Shown piece after piece: positions 1 to 7,508 of a stretch of 39,388 bases of DNA (the first letter of the stretch is position 1; every line of letters begins with the position of its first letter). This stretch comes from Burkholderiaceae bacterium (lineage in GTDB: Bacteria > Pseudomonadota > Gammaproteobacteria > Burkholderiales > Burkholderiaceae_C). A program made the position numbers and the translations under genes. The stretch covers positions 1-39,388 of the forward strand of contig CAJPFZ010000452.1 in assembly GCA_905339355.1 (NCBI GenBank). Direction: 5' to 3'. A model generated the notes under the pieces. That model searched no databases, had not been told where the DNA came from, and saw only the letters and a program-made list of their open reading frames with translations.

Positions 1-384
1 CAAGGCGAGCACGCTGTCCTCGACGTACACCGGCATGGGCCTGCGGGTGCCGAAGGGCGAGGTGCCGCCGACCAGGTAGCCGCTGTGGCGCTGGGCCAGC
101 TCGGGCTTGCACGGCTCGACCGACTTCGCGCCGATCTGCCGTGCGAGGTTCTTGGTGCTGACCTGCTTGTCGCCGTGCATCAGCACGATGAGCGGCTGCG
201 CGCGCTCGTCCTGCATCACCAGGGTCTTCACCACCTGGTTCTCCGGCACGCCGAGCTGGCGCGACGATTCCTCGGTCCCGCCATGTTCGACGTAGTCGTA
301 CACATGCTCGGTGAAGGCGACGCCGTGGCGGCGCAGGAACTGCGTGGCCGGCGTTTCGCTGACGTGGGGCGTCTTCTTGGCCAT
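1..384 (-). CDS. ybaK: Cys-tRNA(Pro)/Cys-tRNA deacylase YbaK, C-terminus cut by window edge
   Basis: The reverse strand from the ATG at 384 reads MAKKTPHVSETPATQFLRRH and runs open off the left edge (128 codons visible). The fold signature is the YbaK/EbsC (INS-like) trans-editing domain: an early TPATQFL stretch, then NQVVKTLVMQ with the conserved lysine, LMHGDKQVSTKNLAR, and a glycine-rich GYLVGGTSPFGT loop. Family members hydrolyse Cys mis-charged on tRNA-Pro in the cytosol. The full family length is about 155-165 residues, so roughly 30 are missing. It is followed by the aldo/keto reductase gene upstream on the same strand, with a 14-nt gap. Family assignment is solid; substrate is inferred from homology. 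Confidence 0.85.
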   Translation of the reverse strand, partial: MAKKTPHVSETPATQFLRRHGVAFTEHVYDYVEHGGTEESSRQLGVPENQVVKTLVMQDERAQPLIVLMHGDKQVSTKNLARQIGAKSVEPCKPELAQRHSGYLVGGTSPFGTRRPMPVYVEDSVLAL

Positions 385-398
385 CGGGGCAGCGAGCA

Positions 399-1460
399 CT
401 ACTGCGCGGGATCGCGCAGGGTCCAGCGGATGGCGTCGATCTGGGCCAGCAGCTCCGGCGCAAGCGTCGTACCCCAGGCGGCCAGGTTCTCGTCGAGCTG
501 CTCGCGCGTCGTGACCCCGATCAGCGTGCTCGCCACGCGCCAGCTCGTGTAGCAGAACGCGAGCGCCATCCGCGTCGGCGTGAGGCCATGCTCGCGTGCC
601 AGCGCGTTGTAGCGGCGCGCCGCGGCCAGCGCCTCGGGGCGCGCCCAGCGTTGCGTGCGCATCGCCTCGAACAGCGTGAGGCGCCCCGGCGCATGCGGCG
701 TCGCGCCGAAACCAGATTCGTCGTACTTGCCGGTCAGGGTGCCGAAGCCGAGCGGCGAGTAGGCGAGCAGCGACACGCCGTGGCGGTGCAGCGTCTCGTC
801 CAGGCCGTTGTCGACCGAGCGGTTGACGAGCGCATACGGGTTCTGCACGCTGACGATGCGCGCCAGCCCGTGCTGCTCGGCCACGCGGATGAACTCGCTC
901 ACGCCGTAGGGCGTTTCGTTCGACAGCCCGATGCAGCGCACCTTGCCCGCCCTGACCAGGCCGCTCAAGGCATCGAGCTGTTCGTGGATGCTGCTGTAGG
1001 CGCGGTCCTTGGCGGGATCGAAGTAGAGCGCGCCGAACGTCGGCACGTTGCGGTTGGGCCAGTGGATCTGGTAGAGGTCGATGCGGTCGGTCTGCAGCCG
1101 CGACAGGCTGTCGTCGCAGGCCTGCACGATCTCCGCGGCGGTGAGGTTGGCGCTGCCGTGGCGGATCCAGTCCATGTTGCGCGACGGTCCGGCGACCTTG
1201 GTGGCGAGCACCACGCGCTCGCGCACGCCGCGGCGCTTGGCGAACCAGCTTCCGATGATGCGCTCGGTCGCGCCGTAAGTGCCGCGCCGAGCCGGCACCG
1301 AGTACATCTCGGCGGTGTCGATGAACCCGACGCCCCGCTCGAGCGCGTGGTCCAGCAAGGCGTGGGCGTCGTCCTCGCCCACCTGCTCGCCGAAGGTCAT
1401 CGTGCCAAGGCAGATCGGCGTGACTCGCAAGTCGCTGCGGCCGAGGGATATCAGATCCAT
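399..1460 (-). CDS. Aldo/keto reductase, Tas family
   Basis: A 353-residue NADPH-dependent aldo/keto reductase. The opening strand (SLGRSDLRVTPICLGTMTFG) is typical of the E. coli Tas subgroup, as is the overall length (Tas is about 346). The catalytic tetrad is visible in order: D in GFIDTAEMYS, Y in the same motif, K in VVLATKVAG and H in LYQIHWPNR. The insertion around ARRGTYGATERIIG is also Tas-like. The start ATG at 1460 leaves 76 nt to the upstream synthetase gene on the same strand, so co-transcription is possible. The physiological substrate cannot be read from sequence. Confidence 0.88.
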   Translation of the reverse strand: MDLISLGRSDLRVTPICLGTMTFGEQVGEDDAHALLDHALERGVGFIDTAEMYSVPARRGTYGATERIIGSWFAKRRGVRERVVLATKVAGPSRNMDWIRHGSANLTAAEIVQACDDSLSRLQTDRIDLYQIHWPNRNVPTFGALYFDPAKDRAYSSIHEQLDALSGLVRAGKVRCIGLSNETPYGVSEFIRVAEQHGLARIVSVQNPYALVNRSVDNGLDETLHRHGVSLLAYSPLGFGTLTGKYDESGFGATPHAPGRLTLFEAMRTQRWARPEALAAARRYNALAREHGLTPTRMALAFCYTSWRVASTLIGVTTREQLDENLAAWGTTLAPELLAQIDAIRWTLRDPAQ

Positions 1461-1536
1461 GCGTGTTCCTCGTTGACGAGCACCGAAGTTTGCCCGAGCT
1501 CGGACGGCCGAGCAGTTCAGCGGGACATGGCGGCAC

Positions 1537-3210
1537 TCAGCCGATGCGCGCCGCAGCCGCCCGTTCTTCCTCCTGGAGGCGCAGCATTCGCCGCTGCACC
1601 TTGCCGGTGGTCGTCATCGGCAGCGCGTCGATGAATTCGATCTCCTTCGGGTATTCGTAAGGGGCGAGCTTGCCGCGCACGTGCTGCTGCAGTTCCTCGG
1701 TCAATGCGGCGCTGCCGTCGAAGCCCGCGGCCAGGACGACGTAGGCCTTGACGACGGCCCCGCGCTCGGCGTCGGGCTTGGGCACCACCGCCGCGTTCGC
1801 GACCGCCGGGTGCTTGACCAGGCAGTTCTCGATCTCGCTCGGGCCGATGCGGTAGCCGGCAGCCTTGAAGACGTCGTCGCCGCGGCCCTGGTACCAGAGG
1901 TAGCCGTCGTCGTCCATCACCGCGGTGTCGCCGGTGCGGCACCACGAATCGGCCGGATCGCCGGTGAACTTGCGGCGCGTCGCGTCTTCGTTGTTCCAGT
2001 AGCCGAGGAAGAACACCGGGTCGGGATGGCCGTGGATGTCGCGCCGGTGCACCGCCACGTCGCCCGGCGTACCGCGCGGGCACTCGTTGCCGTTGTCATC
2101 GATCACCGCCACGCGGTGCCCGGGGTACGGCCGCCCCATGCTGCCGGGCCGCGCCGGCCAGCGCGCGGCGCAATTGCCGACCACGTAGTTGATCTCGGTC
2201 TGGCCGAACATCTCGTTGACCGTCACGGCGAGCTGGCGCTCGCAGTAGGCGAACACCGCGTCGCCGACCGCCTCGCCTGCGCTCATGATGGCGCGCAGGC
2301 ACAGCTGGTAGCGCTGCCTCGGCGCCGGCACGGCCTTCATCATCGCCTTCAGCGCGGTGGGAAACAGAAAGGTGTGCGTCACCCGATGGCGCTGCATCAG
2401 CTCGAAGGCCTTCTCGGGCGAGAAGCGGCCCTGGTAGGCGACGATCGTCCGGCCGAAATACAGCGTGGGCAGCAGCGCATCCATCAGCCCCCCGGTCCAC
2501 GCCCAGTCGGCCGGGCTCCAGAAGACCGCGTCGTGCTGCGGAAACCAGTTCTGGCTGCAGACGAAGCCGGTCAGGTTGCCGATGAGCGCGCGGTGCGGGA
2601 TCAGTGCCCCCTTGGGCGGGCCGGTCGTGCCGCTGGTGTAGATCAGCACCGCCGCCTCGTCGGCACGGGTCTGCAGCGCGGTGAACTCGGCTTGCGCATC
2701 GGCCAGCGCCGCGATCCAGTCGACATCGCCGCGGCCGCTCGCACCGCCGACGGCGATCACGCTTCGCAGTTGCGGGCACGCCGCCCGTGCCGCCAGCAGG
2801 TTGTCGACGGCGCTCTCGTCGACGATCGCGACCGCTGCCCCGCTGTCGTTCAGGCGGTATTCGAGCGCGTCGGGCCCGAACAGCATCGACAGCGGCATCG
2901 CCACCGCGCCCGCCTGGTAGATCGCCATGTGGGCCACGGCCGTCTCGAAGCGCTGCGGCATCACCACCGCAACGCGGTCGCCGCGCTGCACGCCCAGGCC
3001 GCGCAGCACGTTGGCGAGCCGCTGGGCGTCGTGCTGCAGCTCGGCAAAAGTGCGGCTCACCGCGCCGCCGTTCTCGTGCTCGTAGCGGATCGCCACCGCG
3101 GTCGGCGTGTCACGCGCCCAGCGTGCGCAGCACATCTCGGCAATGTTGAACAGCGCCGGCACGTGCCAGCGGAAGGAACGGTGGAGTTCGGCGTAGCGGT
3201 CGACGGTCAT
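1537..3210 (-). CDS. AMP-forming acyl-CoA synthetase (acetyl/medium-chain type)
   Basis: A 557-residue ANL-superfamily adenylating enzyme that activates a carboxylic acid to acyl-CoA through an acyl-AMP. Core motifs appear in order: the P-loop IYTSGTTGPPKG (about residue 190), FGQTEIN (A5), TGDTAVMDDDGYLWYQGR with the ribose-binding Asp (A7), GYRIGPSEIE (hinge A8) and the C-terminal TTTGKVQRR with the catalytic lysine. Length and the GYRIGPSEIE hinge resemble the acetyl-CoA synthetase-like/medium-chain (AcsM-like) branch rather than long-chain FadD. Nearby genes include an acetate-type transporter and sensor module, which would fit an acetate or short-chain substrate, but that link is inference. 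Confidence 0.88.
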   Translation of the reverse strand: MTVDRYAELHRSFRWHVPALFNIAEMCCARWARDTPTAVAIRYEHENGGAVSRTFAELQHDAQRLANVLRGLGVQRGDRVAVVMPQRFETAVAHMAIYQAGAVAMPLSMLFGPDALEYRLNDSGAAVAIVDESAVDNLLAARAACPQLRSVIAVGGASGRGDVDWIAALADAQAEFTALQTRADEAAVLIYTSGTTGPPKGALIPHRALIGNLTGFVCSQNWFPQHDAVFWSPADWAWTGGLMDALLPTLYFGRTIVAYQGRFSPEKAFELMQRHRVTHTFLFPTALKAMMKAVPAPRQRYQLCLRAIMSAGEAVGDAVFAYCERQLAVTVNEMFGQTEINYVVGNCAARWPARPGSMGRPYPGHRVAVIDDNGNECPRGTPGDVAVHRRDIHGHPDPVFFLGYWNNEDATRRKFTGDPADSWCRTGDTAVMDDDGYLWYQGRGDDVFKAAGYRIGPSEIENCLVKHPAVANAAVVPKPDAERGAVVKAYVVLAAGFDGSAALTEELQQHVRGKLAPYEYPKEIEFIDALPMTTTGKVQRRMLRLQEEERAAAARIG

Positions 3211-3318
3211 GCGCGCGGCATCGTGGGCATTGGAATGCGCGCAGCTTACGACGCGGGGCGGGGGCGTCTCATCGGGTCAAGCGCGAAGGTGCGACGTGAC
3301 GAGCCCGCCTTCGCGTTC

Positions 3319-3849
3319 CTATGCCGGCTGGGCGGATCCCTGTGCCATCGCCTTGAGCGCATCGCCCGTCACGCGGCAGATGCGCCAGTCGGGCAGCACG
3401 TCGGCGCCAAGGGTGCGGTAGAAGCCGATCGCGTTCTCGTTCCAGTCGAGGACGCTCCATTCGAAGCGGCCACAGCCGCGCTCCAGCGCGAGCTTGCCCA
3501 GGCGCATCAGCAAGGCTCGGCCAATGCCCAGGCGGCGGTGGCCCGGCTTGACGTAGAGATCCTCGAGGTAGAGCCCCGGCTGGGCGAGGAAGGTCGAGAA
3601 GTTGGTGAAGAACAGCGCAAACGCGATCACCGGGCTCTCGCCCTCGGCCACCGAGCTGGCCGGCACCTCGGCCACCAACGCCTCGGCCACCGGCTTCTCG
3701 CCGAACAGGTGCGGCCGCAGCTTCTCCGGCGTGGCCTGCATCAGGTGGGTCAGCTTCTCGAACTCCGCGAGTTCGCGGATCAGCTGGACGATGGGCGCCA
3801 CGTCGCGCAGTTCGGCCGGGCGAATGGAAAAAGGAGTGGGAGAGCTCAT
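3319..3849 (-). CDS. GNAT-family N-acetyltransferase, SSAT/thialysine-acetyltransferase-like
   Basis: A 176-residue single-domain acetyltransferase. IRPAELRDVAPIVQLIRELAEFE opens the fold; LEDLYVKPGHRRLGIGRALL contains the acetyl-CoA binding R/Q-x-x-G-x-G/A segment; FEWSVLDWNENAIGFYRTLGA is the conserved C-terminal motif of the diamine/spermidine acetyltransferase-like branch. The start chosen is the ATG at 3849 (MSSPTPFSIRPAE), because the longer open frame to 3969 adds 40 residues that match nothing in the fold. It is read divergently from the hypothetical gene at 4059. The amine substrate is unknown. Confidence 0.85.
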   Translation of the reverse strand: MSSPTPFSIRPAELRDVAPIVQLIRELAEFEKLTHLMQATPEKLRPHLFGEKPVAEALVAEVPASSVAEGESPVIAFALFFTNFSTFLAQPGLYLEDLYVKPGHRRLGIGRALLMRLGKLALERGCGRFEWSVLDWNENAIGFYRTLGADVLPDWRICRVTGDALKAMAQGSAQPA

Positions 3850-4058
3850 CCAGCGGATTCTCGATGACTTCGCGCCGGGGCGCGCCCCTAATGTCTGGGA
3901 ATGGCCTGGAGCAAGCCTCGGCGATGCATGTCGGGTGCTTGGGTGAAATAGTTGGCATGCGAATGCCACCGATTGCGCCGCCGGCAGTAATCACCAGCTT
4001 CGCAGCGGCCTCTGCGCGCGGTAAGCTTGATGTCAGACAAACGGTCGTACCACACACT

Positions 4059-4538
4059 ATGGCATCGGTCTATCGCAAGACAGACAAAGGCATCGCAGAG
4101 ATCGAAACGCGCGCCAACCGGCTCGCGCCTCGCCTTCGCACCGCCCTCATCATGGTGGACGGCCGTCGCAGCGATCACGATCTGCGCGCGCTGATCGGCG
4201 GCGAGCCCGAAGAGGTGCTGGCCGTGTTGCTGGATCAGGGCTATGTCGAGGTGATCGGCACCATCTCGGAGCGCTCCCCCAGCCCGCCGCCCGCGGCGGC
4301 AGCCCCGCCCTCGCCGGCGAAAACGCCCGGATTCGAGGAGCGCCGGCGCCAGGCCGTGCGATTCCTGAACGACGCCCTGGGCCCGACGGCCGAGTCGCTG
4401 GTGCTGAAGATCGAGAAGGCGCGCGACTGGGACGAGCTGAAGCCGCATTTCGAGATGGCCGAGCACTTCCTGCGCTCGGCCCGCGGCGCATCGACTGCGC
4501 GCGAGTTCGCGAGCAAGTTCATCGAAGAAGAAGCGTAG
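4059..4538 (+). CDS. Conserved hypothetical protein with proline/alanine linker
   Basis: A 159-residue soluble protein starting at the ATG at 4059 (MASVYRKTDKGIAEIETR). Upstream in-frame codons from 3864 look non-coding. Residues 1-70 form a predicted helical head with LIMVDGRRSDHDLRAL and EEVLAVLLDQGYVE, reminiscent of a small winged-helix arrangement. Residues 73-90 are a Pro/Ala-rich linker. Residues 92-159 are a charged helical tail ending in KFIEEEA. I do not recognise a characterised family, though similar proteins are common in Burkholderiales. There is no signal peptide or membrane segment. Confidence 0.7.
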   Translation: MASVYRKTDKGIAEIETRANRLAPRLRTALIMVDGRRSDHDLRALIGGEPEEVLAVLLDQGYVEVIGTISERSPSPPPAAAAPPSPAKTPGFEERRRQAVRFLNDALGPTAESLVLKIEKARDWDELKPHFEMAEHFLRSARGASTAREFASKFIEEEA

Positions 4539-4574
4539 CCGCCGCTGTCGCTTGACAGACAGCAGGGGCGGCGC

Positions 4575-4593
4575 GGCGCACCTATAGTGCGCC
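4575..4593 (+). promoter_or_regulatory. Inverted repeat around a TATA-like loop before the hydrolase gene
   Basis: GGCGCAC-CTATA-GTGCGCC is a perfect 7-bp inverted repeat three bases before the ATG of the alpha/beta hydrolase. It could be an operator or a hairpin over the ribosome-binding region. The embedded TATAGT resembles a -10 box but lies only about 7 nt from the start codon, so a promoter there would give a leaderless message. Confidence 0.35.
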
Positions 4594-4595
4594 CC

Positions 4596-5507
4596 ATGAT
4601 CGAGAGTCCCTATGAGGTGCGGCGCGCGAGCCGCAGCCGATTCATTCCGGTGCGCGGCCTGCGCTACCACGTGCTCCAGTGGGGCGACGCGAGCCTCGCC
4701 ACCGCCGAGCGCCCGCCGCTCGTGATGGTGCACGGCTGGATGGATGTCGGCGCGTCGTTCCAGTTCGTCGTCGACGCGTTGCCCACCGACCGCCTGGTCT
4801 TCGCACTCGACTGGCGCGGCTTCGGCCTGAGCGAGGCGCCCGGCACCGACTGCTACTGGTTCCCCGACTATCTGGGCGATCTCGAAGCCGTGCTGGACGC
4901 GCTGCTGCCGGGCCAGGTGGTGGACCTGCTGGGCCACAGCATGGGCGGGAACGTCGTGATGATCTACGCCGGCGTGCGCCCCGAGCGCATCCGCCGGCTG
5001 ATCAACCTCGAGGGCTTCGGCATGCCCGAATCGAAGCCGCATCACGCACCCAAGCGCTACGCGCAGTGGCTCGACGAGTTGAAGCAGCCGGCGCAGCTGC
5101 GCAGCTACGACACCGTGCAGGACGTGGCCGATCGCCTGCGCAAGACCAACCCGCTGCTGTCGCAGCAACGCGCCGCCTGGCTGGCGGAGCACTGGTCGCG
5201 CCGGCGCGAGGATGGCCGCTGGGACATCCTCGGCGACCCGGCCCACAAGCGAGCCAACCCGGTGCTCTATCAGAAGGCCGAGGTGATGGAGTGTTGGAAG
5301 CGCATCGCCGCCCCCGTGCTGTGGGTCGAAGGCGACCGCACCGACGTGAGCAAGTGGTGGGGCGACCGCTACCCGCGCGCCGACTTCGAAGGCCGCCTGG
5401 CGCTGGTGCCGCGGCTCGAGCGCCAGGTGCTGTCACCAGCCGGTCACATGCTGCACCACGACCAGCCCGAGGCATTGGCCGCCCACCTCGAGCGCTTCCT
5501 CGCCTGA
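4596..5507 (+). CDS. Alpha/beta hydrolase
   Basis: A 303-residue serine hydrolase. The oxyanion-hole segment is MVHGWMDVGASF, the nucleophile elbow is LLGHSMGGN (Ser about 115), the acid is probably the Asp in VEGDRTDVSKW and the base is the His in SPAGHMLHHDQPE. No signal peptide is seen, so it is likely cytosolic. The start is the ATG at 4596; a GTG at 4587 is an alternative but lies inside the inverted repeat. Substrate is not deducible; the closest broad relatives are esterase/epoxide-hydrolase-like proteins with an aromatic-rich cap. Confidence 0.85.
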   Translation: MIESPYEVRRASRSRFIPVRGLRYHVLQWGDASLATAERPPLVMVHGWMDVGASFQFVVDALPTDRLVFALDWRGFGLSEAPGTDCYWFPDYLGDLEAVLDALLPGQVVDLLGHSMGGNVVMIYAGVRPERIRRLINLEGFGMPESKPHHAPKRYAQWLDELKQPAQLRSYDTVQDVADRLRKTNPLLSQQRAAWLAEHWSRRREDGRWDILGDPAHKRANPVLYQKAEVMECWKRIAAPVLWVEGDRTDVSKWWGDRYPRADFEGRLALVPRLERQVLSPAGHMLHHDQPEALAAHLERFLA

Positions 5508-5544
5508 GCCGTCGCTGCGCCGCAGCAAATCCGCACGCGACGGC
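5508..5544 (+). terminator. Possible hairpin downstream of the alpha/beta hydrolase
   Basis: GCCGTCGC at 5508-5515 pairs with GCGACGGC at 5537-5544. The interval contains a nested CTGCG/CGCAG stem. There is no U-run, so intrinsic termination is doubtful. It may instead be a structured mRNA 3' end. Confidence 0.25.
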
Positions 5545-5627
5545 GAGAGGCGCCAAGGGCCTTTCCTGCGTGCGAAGATCATGTCGCGCCGGGGCCCACG
5601 GGTGCGCCGCGGGGCGGAAGGTGCGCC

Positions 5628-6008
5628 ATGAAGGCAGTGAAGACGATCCGTCGAATCGGGTTCCGCAAGTGGTACGAACGCGAGCTGCTGCAAAGCCACA
5701 TGCACCTGGTGCTGCTGGTCCTGTGCAGTCTGGGCATGCTGGGCAGCGCCGAGGCCTTCGGCATCAGCCAGCCGGTGGGCTCGCAGCTCGTGATGGTGGC
5801 CTGTGCACTGGCCAGCGCCCTGATCGGCTACTGGGCCTTGCGGCGCTACCTGTACCTGCTGAACCACGCCGAGTACGTCGCCGACCAGGCCGTGTGCCGG
5901 CAGTGCGACACGTACGCCAAGTGGGACGTCACCGCCGAGCAGGCGCAGGAATGCCGCATGACCGTGTGCTGCCGCCGCTGCGGCAACCGCTGGAGCATTG
6001 GGCTGTAG
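5628..6008 (+). CDS. Small two-helix membrane protein with C-terminal zinc-ribbon-like cysteines
   Basis: A 126-residue protein starting at ATG 5628, with GGAAGG just upstream as ribosome-binding site. Two hydrophobic segments (about residues 25-42, HLVLLVLCSLGML, and 49-70, LVMVACALASALIGYWAL) form a hairpin. The C-terminal tail has CRQCD and CCRRCGN pairs about 24 residues apart, followed by a terminal WSIGL, which is what a cytosolic zinc ribbon looks like. It is not similar to anything I can name. It converges tail to tail with the DUF294 gene, three bases away. Confidence 0.7.
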   Translation: MKAVKTIRRIGFRKWYERELLQSHMHLVLLVLCSLGMLGSAEAFGISQPVGSQLVMVACALASALIGYWALRRYLYLLNHAEYVADQAVCRQCDTYAKWDVTAEQAQECRMTVCCRRCGNRWSIGL

Positions 6009-6011
6009 GCC

Positions 6012-7487
6012 CTACCGCTGATAGTCGAGTTCGATGCGCTGCTGCAGCCTGCGGCCGACCCGCAGCGCTTCCTTCAGCACGCGCCGGTCGATGTCGTTCA
6101 GGGCGCCGACGTCGAGCAGGTTCGGCTTGCGCGATTCCTCGGCGTTGATGATCTGGGCGCGCAGCCTGAGCAGTTGCAGGTACTCGAAGCCGCCGATCCA
6201 GGCTTCGCTTTCGCTCGACGGAACCTTCAGCGCATGCGCGACCGCCTCGAAGCGGTGGCGCGTCCCGGTGTGCGGCACGCCGGTCGCGAGCGCATACAGC
6301 CGAGCGGCGTCGACGTAGATCATCGAGCCGTGGAACTTGAGGTCGAGCATGGCGCGGCCGTCGACCCGCTCGGTTTCGATCGCGCCGCGCCAGCTGAGCG
6401 GGGCCGTGTTGCGCAGGGCGTTCTCGGCCATCTGCTTGATGAAGCGCGGCAGGCGCTGCGCCTTGCTCGTCACCAGCTCGCGCATCGGGCGCGCGAGGTC
6501 GAGCCGCCCGACCAGCGGGCGAAAATCGAAATAGATCGACGAGGCCAGCAGATCCTCGGGGGCGCCGTGTTCCATCCAGTGGTCGAAGCGCGCACACCAC
6601 TCCTCGGAGGTCATGCAGCATTTCGGCTCGCCGGCCATCACGCCCCCCTTGCACAGAGGGTAACCGCAGGCGTCGAGCGCCTCATTGACACGCCGTCCGA
6701 ACGCGAGCCAGCGCGGCCGGTCGCGCTCGGGGTCGTCGCTCACGAACACCAGCCCGTTGTCCTGGTCGGTGGAGATGGTCTGCTCGGAGCGGCCCTCGGA
6801 GCCGAAGGTCAGCCAGCAAGCCTGCTGCAGGTCGAGGCCGTGTTCGTCGGCGAGCATCTGCACCAGGCGCTCGCTCAGCACGTCGTTGAGGTAGCTGATG
6901 AACTGCGTCAGCTGCAGCGAACCGACGCCCTGGCACAGCAGCTCGCGTGCCAGCCGGCGGATGTCGCGCGCCGCATGGGCGAGCGTGGGCACGTCCTGCG
7001 CGCCGCGGATGGTGGCGCTGACCTGCCGCAGCGACAGGCGCTGCATCGCGAACAGGTCCCGCTCGGACACCATGCTGACCACGCGCCCGCCCGGGTCGGT
7101 CACGGCGACGTGGCGGATGCCGCGGCGCGCCATCAGCAAGGCCGCGTCGTGGGCGGTGTCGTTGACCGTCAGCGTGTACACCGGCTTGCTCATCACCTCG
7201 GAGATCGGCGTCGTGAGCGGACGCTGCGGCAGGCTCACCCGGCCGAGGATGTCGTGGCGTGTCAGGATGCCCAGCGCCTTGCCCTCCTCGTCGAGCACCA
7301 GCAGCGAGCCGATGTGTTCCGCCTGCATCGTGCCCAGCGCCGTCGCGAGCGGCGTGTCGGCGCTCACGCCGACCAGCGCGCGCCGCGGCAGCTGCCCAAG
7401 CGGCGAATCGAGCGTCAGCTGCGCCAGCGCCTGCGAGGCGTGCTCTTCGAGCGCCGCCCCGGGCCGGTTGCTGAAGGCAGTGGACAT
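6012..7487 (-). CDS. CBS-domain pair plus DUF294 nucleotidyltransferase-like protein
   Basis: About 491 residues from the ATG at 7487; a GTG at 7508, immediately after the exonuclease stop, would add seven residues. Two tandem CBS motifs lie roughly in residues 40-165 (GSLLVLDEEGKALGILTRHDI and IRHVAVTDPGGRVVSMVSERDLF). They are followed by the DUF294 nucleotidyltransferase fold with GSEGRSEQTISTDQDNGLVF (GS-x8-DxD style catalytic pattern) and the DUF294 C-terminal helical domain. Members of this family are found beside acetate-type symporters and are thought to sense adenylates through the CBS pair. Last gene of the minus-strand sensing operon. The nucleotidyl acceptor is unknown. Confidence 0.88.
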   Translation of the reverse strand: MSTAFSNRPGAALEEHASQALAQLTLDSPLGQLPRRALVGVSADTPLATALGTMQAEHIGSLLVLDEEGKALGILTRHDILGRVSLPQRPLTTPISEVMSKPVYTLTVNDTAHDAALLMARRGIRHVAVTDPGGRVVSMVSERDLFAMQRLSLRQVSATIRGAQDVPTLAHAARDIRRLARELLCQGVGSLQLTQFISYLNDVLSERLVQMLADEHGLDLQQACWLTFGSEGRSEQTISTDQDNGLVFVSDDPERDRPRWLAFGRRVNEALDACGYPLCKGGVMAGEPKCCMTSEEWCARFDHWMEHGAPEDLLASSIYFDFRPLVGRLDLARPMRELVTSKAQRLPRFIKQMAENALRNTAPLSWRGAIETERVDGRAMLDLKFHGSMIYVDAARLYALATGVPHTGTRHRFEAVAHALKVPSSESEAWIGGFEYLQLLRLRAQIINAEESRKPNLLDVGALNDIDRRVLKEALRVGRRLQQRIELDYQR

Positions 7488-7508
7488 CGGGTCGGTCTTC
7501 ACAGGCAC

